NCBI GenBank assembly: GCA_965221185.1
Contig: OZ244866.1
Location: 3,596,001-3,660,000 of the forward strand
DNA length: 64,000 bases
Direction of reading: 5' to 3'
Origin: Aldehydirespirator sp965221185
Lineage (GTDB): Bacteria; Actinomycetota; Acidimicrobiia; Acidimicrobiales; Aldehydirespiratoraceae
The position numbers were made by a program, and so were the translations under genes. This document shows positions 61,655 to 64,000 of the stretch, piece after piece (positions within the stretch are counted from its first letter, which is position 1; each line of letters begins with the position of its first letter). A model generated the notes under the pieces. The model was not told the DNA's origin. It saw only the letters and a list, made by a program, of their open reading frames with translations, and did not search any database.

Positions 61655-62272
61655 GTGACCAGGATCGCCGTGTTCATCGATTACCAGAACCTCTACCACG
61701 GCGCCCGCCGTGCCTTCCCCGACCCGCGTTCTGACTCTCCGAGCTTCGGTCATGTCGATCCAGCCGCCTTGGCGCGACTCCTCACAGGCCTAGGACGCGC
61801 CGTCAACCCCGAGCGAATCCTGTCGTTGACCAGCGTCTATCGAGGTGAGCCAGGGCGCATGAGTCACCCGAAGCTGCTGACCGCGTTCGGACGGCAGGCA
61901 CGCCGATGGCGCGCCGACCCGTCACTGACCGTGAAGACGATACCGCTGCGCTACCGACGGATGGATCAGCCGGGTGGCCGAACGTGGCGCGCCGAGGAGA
62001 AGGGCATCGACGTGCTGCTTGCGGTCGACGTGGTGCGAGGCGCGTACATGGACGAATTCGACACTGCCGTGGTGGCATCGGCTGACACCGATCTGGTCCC
62101 AGCATTGGAGGGGGCCTTGCGAGCTGGCAAGCGTGTCGAGACTGCCTCATGGTCCGGGCCTGCCACCGGCTTCACCGCTCTGCGGGTACCCGGCCACCGC
62201 ACCTGGAGCCATCACCTCAGCCGCGAGCACTTCGATCTAGTTCAGGACACCACCGACTACTTGGCCAAGTGA
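61655..62272 (+). CDS. NYN-domain (PIN-like) putative ribonuclease, copy 2
   Basis: 205 aa, the same length as copy 1. GTG 61655 aligns with the ATG of copy 1 (GTG 61649 is the alternative). Residues 1 to about 105 are clearly diverged (for instance NPERILSLTSVYRGEPGRMSHPKLL), whereas from WRAEEKGIDVLL to the end only about six residues differ. Acidic catalytic positions are intact in both. Confidence 0.88.
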   Translation: MTRIAVFIDYQNLYHGARRAFPDPRSDSPSFGHVDPAALARLLTGLGRAVNPERILSLTSVYRGEPGRMSHPKLLTAFGRQARRWRADPSLTVKTIPLRYRRMDQPGGRTWRAEEKGIDVLLAVDVVRGAYMDEFDTAVVASADTDLVPALEGALRAGKRVETASWSGPATGFTALRVPGHRTWSHHLSREHFDLVQDTTDYLAK

Positions 62273-62332
62273 TGATCGGACTTCGACCGTCAGTGCCGGC
62301 CTCCCTAGAGGTACCCGGCTGGTGTGCGGAAC

Positions 62333-64000
62333 TCAGATACCTGGCGTGACAGTGCTGACCCGCATCTCGTGGACCATGATCCCGATGGGCTCGGTCTCGG
62401 TGTAGTTGCCGACGTTGTGGGTTCCTCCGCAAAGGATCCTTAGGTCTAGGGGCAGACACGGGGTGCGCGCAGCGGCCTCGGAGTACATCCACTCGTTGAG
62501 CGCGACCTCACCGGCGGGGGTCCGCGCCCAGTCCTCCAAGTCCATGCCTGGCGGCGGCGTCGGGAAGAGCCATCCGGCCGGATCCGACGCGGGGGGCAGT
62601 TCTAGCGGACCCATCAGGTCGGCCCTTAGGCCGACCTGATCTGGTGTGAGACCCCTCCGCTGGAGCCATGTTCCGACCTGGTTGCGCTTGGACTGGCTTG
62701 ACAGACTCGTGCGGATGTCGTCGTGCAGGCCTGAGTCAGTTGTAATGCCGAATGCTCTATATCTGGTGCGGGCTTGGACCCAAGCGCCTATACCCTGAAG
62801 TCTATAGATCCCAGGGTGTCTTGGTGTCCATCGACACCATCTCGGTGCCACACTGTTGCAGTCGATCTCTTCAGTGAACCTGGCGGAACGGTCTTGCCGT
62901 TCTTGGTCCTGTTCGGTGAGTGTAAACAATGTGCCCCAGTAGTTGAGCCCGCGTGCTTCTGTGCGTCGCTGCTGTGCGCCGGGTATTGCGGCAAGATCGT
63001 TCCACCAGGCCAGGGCGTCGTTGCCGAACAACTGCGTGATCGCAGTGTGATGTTCAGGGTCGTCGGGCCACAATTCCTCGACTCTGACCCGCAGGTAGGG
63101 CTCGTGGCGCATGAGACACTCTGAATCCACCATCTCGTGCACGTACGAGTAGCTCGCGGAGGGATCCGGCTCACTGAATGTCCGCACTCGCTGGTCCGAG
63201 AACCCGGTGGAGTCCGTGTGGTAGTCGAATTGTTGGAAGCCATCGGTCACGGAAATGTCTCCCCTATGCATGCGTATCGAATAGAATCTCGCGCGGCGAG
63301 TGTTGATGTCTTCGAAACTCAGGACGACTGGCGCGTTGATCACTGCCAATTGCGAGAAGTGGCTGCTGTGCCAGTCGAGCCTGCCGCGGGGAGGGTCAGC
63401 ACACGTGGGGGCGTCGAGACAGCGTCGGCTGGGTGCTCTCCCGTTCACGAAGCCACGGCAGTAAGAGTGGCCTATCGCGATGTCTATTTTCTCCTCTAGC
63501 AGCCTCTCGCGATAGTCGGCCAGATGTGGGACGCTGCCAAGACCGGATGGGGCGTCCGTGCTGAACTCGGCGGGACAATGGGCAGGCACAGGTTCGAAGG
63601 GCAGCGGAGCGCAGGGCTGGCACCCTTGGTCTTGGACCTGTTGTTTTGTCGCGGTTCCCTGGGAGAAGTCCCACTGGTGCTGCCGGCAGCGGATGGTTTC
63701 AGCGATCAGGCTGCAGCCGCCGGTGACGGTAATGCGCTTGAAGCAAAGCGCTGTGTCGACCGCGCAGTCGCCTGGGGGAGGGGTCGGGCTGTGGCACTCG
63801 ACCTTTAGGAACGCGGCGTCGAATTCGCACCAGTGGTCGCTTGAAGTTCCGGATCGACTGTTGGGCGCCAACTGCAAGGCGGTTCCGGCGTCATAGTCGA
63901 TCCGGCAATCCACTGTGCTGGGTGTACTGAGGAAGTCGGTTCCGACATAGTCAACACAACTGATCACCGTGAGTTCCGGCGCGCCGGCGCCGCAGGCAGG
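62333..64000 (-). CDS. Cys-rich protein of unknown function (5' end off the window)
   Basis: At least 555 codons, open to the right edge (P-A-C-G-A-G-A-P-E-L-T precedes the first in-window GTG at 63967), so the start is probably outside. Many Cys, often in pairs (GCQPCAPL, CLDAPTCADPP, EIDCNSVAPRWCRW), suggest an exported disulfide-bonded protein, but no signal is visible here. His- and Trp-rich middle, acidic HEMVDSECLM. No domain recognised. Base composition is visibly less GC-rich than the neighbours, a hint of transfer. It converges on NYN gene 2 (60 bp gap, nothing seen). Confidence 0.7.
   Translation of the reverse strand, partial: PACGAGAPELTVISCVDYVGTDFLSTPSTVDCRIDYDAGTALQLAPNSRSGTSSDHWCEFDAAFLKVECHSPTPPPGDCAVDTALCFKRITVTGGCSLIAETIRCRQHQWDFSQGTATKQQVQDQGCQPCAPLPFEPVPAHCPAEFSTDAPSGLGSVPHLADYRERLLEEKIDIAIGHSYCRGFVNGRAPSRRCLDAPTCADPPRGRLDWHSSHFSQLAVINAPVVLSFEDINTRRARFYSIRMHRGDISVTDGFQQFDYHTDSTGFSDQRVRTFSEPDPSASYSYVHEMVDSECLMRHEPYLRVRVEELWPDDPEHHTAITQLFGNDALAWWNDLAAIPGAQQRRTEARGLNYWGTLFTLTEQDQERQDRSARFTEEIDCNSVAPRWCRWTPRHPGIYRLQGIGAWVQARTRYRAFGITTDSGLHDDIRTSLSSQSKRNQVGTWLQRRGLTPDQVGLRADLMGPLELPPASDPAGWLFPTPPPGMDLEDWARTPAGEVALNEWMYSEAAARTPCLPLDLRILCGGTHNVGNYTETEPIGIMVHEMRVSTVTPGI

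Noticed and set aside
1..64000. CRISPR arrays, rRNA or tRNA genes, attC sites, or integrase genes
   Set aside because: No regularly spaced repeats with unique spacers, no tRNA T-arm pattern, and no recombinase frames were recognised; the dispersed repeat lacks attC core-site features.

Overview
The window is high-GC actinobacterial DNA, most likely from an uncultivated Acidimicrobiia-like Actinomycetota (an inference from gene content and style, not a phylogeny). Pointers are the high GC, three luciferase-like F420-type oxidoreductases, many CoA-linked catabolic genes, and at least fifteen genes whose start codon lies 6-10 nt after a TAnnnT -10 box, as in leaderless actinobacterial transcripts. 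No rRNA, tRNA or CRISPR array was seen.

Layout. 1-7.5 kb: an edge-truncated mandelate racemase-type enzyme, a VOC protein, an aldo/keto reductase, an MDR reductase preceded by three tandem mini-ORFs, a DMFase-like amidase and a class III aminotransferase. 7.8-12.7 kb: a BMP-type (nucleoside) ABC importer operon. 12.9-20.3 kb: a Pot-type ABC importer co-transcribed with a class III aminotransferase and an M20 carbamoylase/ureidopropionase, with a divergent TetR gene and a 23-bp perfect operator; together with the BMP importer this suggests uptake and breakdown of nucleosides, ureides or polyamines. 20.3-37 kb: assorted catabolic genes (dehalogenase-like hydrolase, amidohydrolase, VOC proteins, F420-type oxidoreductases, methyltransferases, M1 peptidase), a Phd/VapC pair and a putative AbrB/RelE-like pair, ending at an XRE regulator facing a desaturase. 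38-39.6 kb and 57-58.7 kb: two intact, related IS1380-like elements. 39.7-56.7 kb: SulP transporter, nitroreductase, TauD dioxygenase, two M24 proteins (one lacking metal ligands), a DUF559/AbiEi-like gene between 58-bp direct repeats, thiolase, a CoA-transferase/NCS2 permease cluster and an acyl-CoA dehydrogenase. 56.7-59 kb: parD and parE separated by a dispersed repeat and an IS. 59.2-62.3 kb: acyl-CoA dehydrogenase and a 1,098-bp tandem duplication containing two NYN-domain genes with hairpin leaders. 62.3 kb to the edge: a Cys-rich protein unlike its neighbours.

The most unusual features are (i) a family of eight ~140-157 bp dispersed elements lying close to gene 3' ends, with a conserved core and complementary termini whose pairing is kept by compensating changes; (ii) both IS copies inserted exactly at the edge of such an element, in CTWAG; and (iii) the NYN duplication, whose flanks are nearly identical while the gene 5' halves and leader hairpins have diverged.
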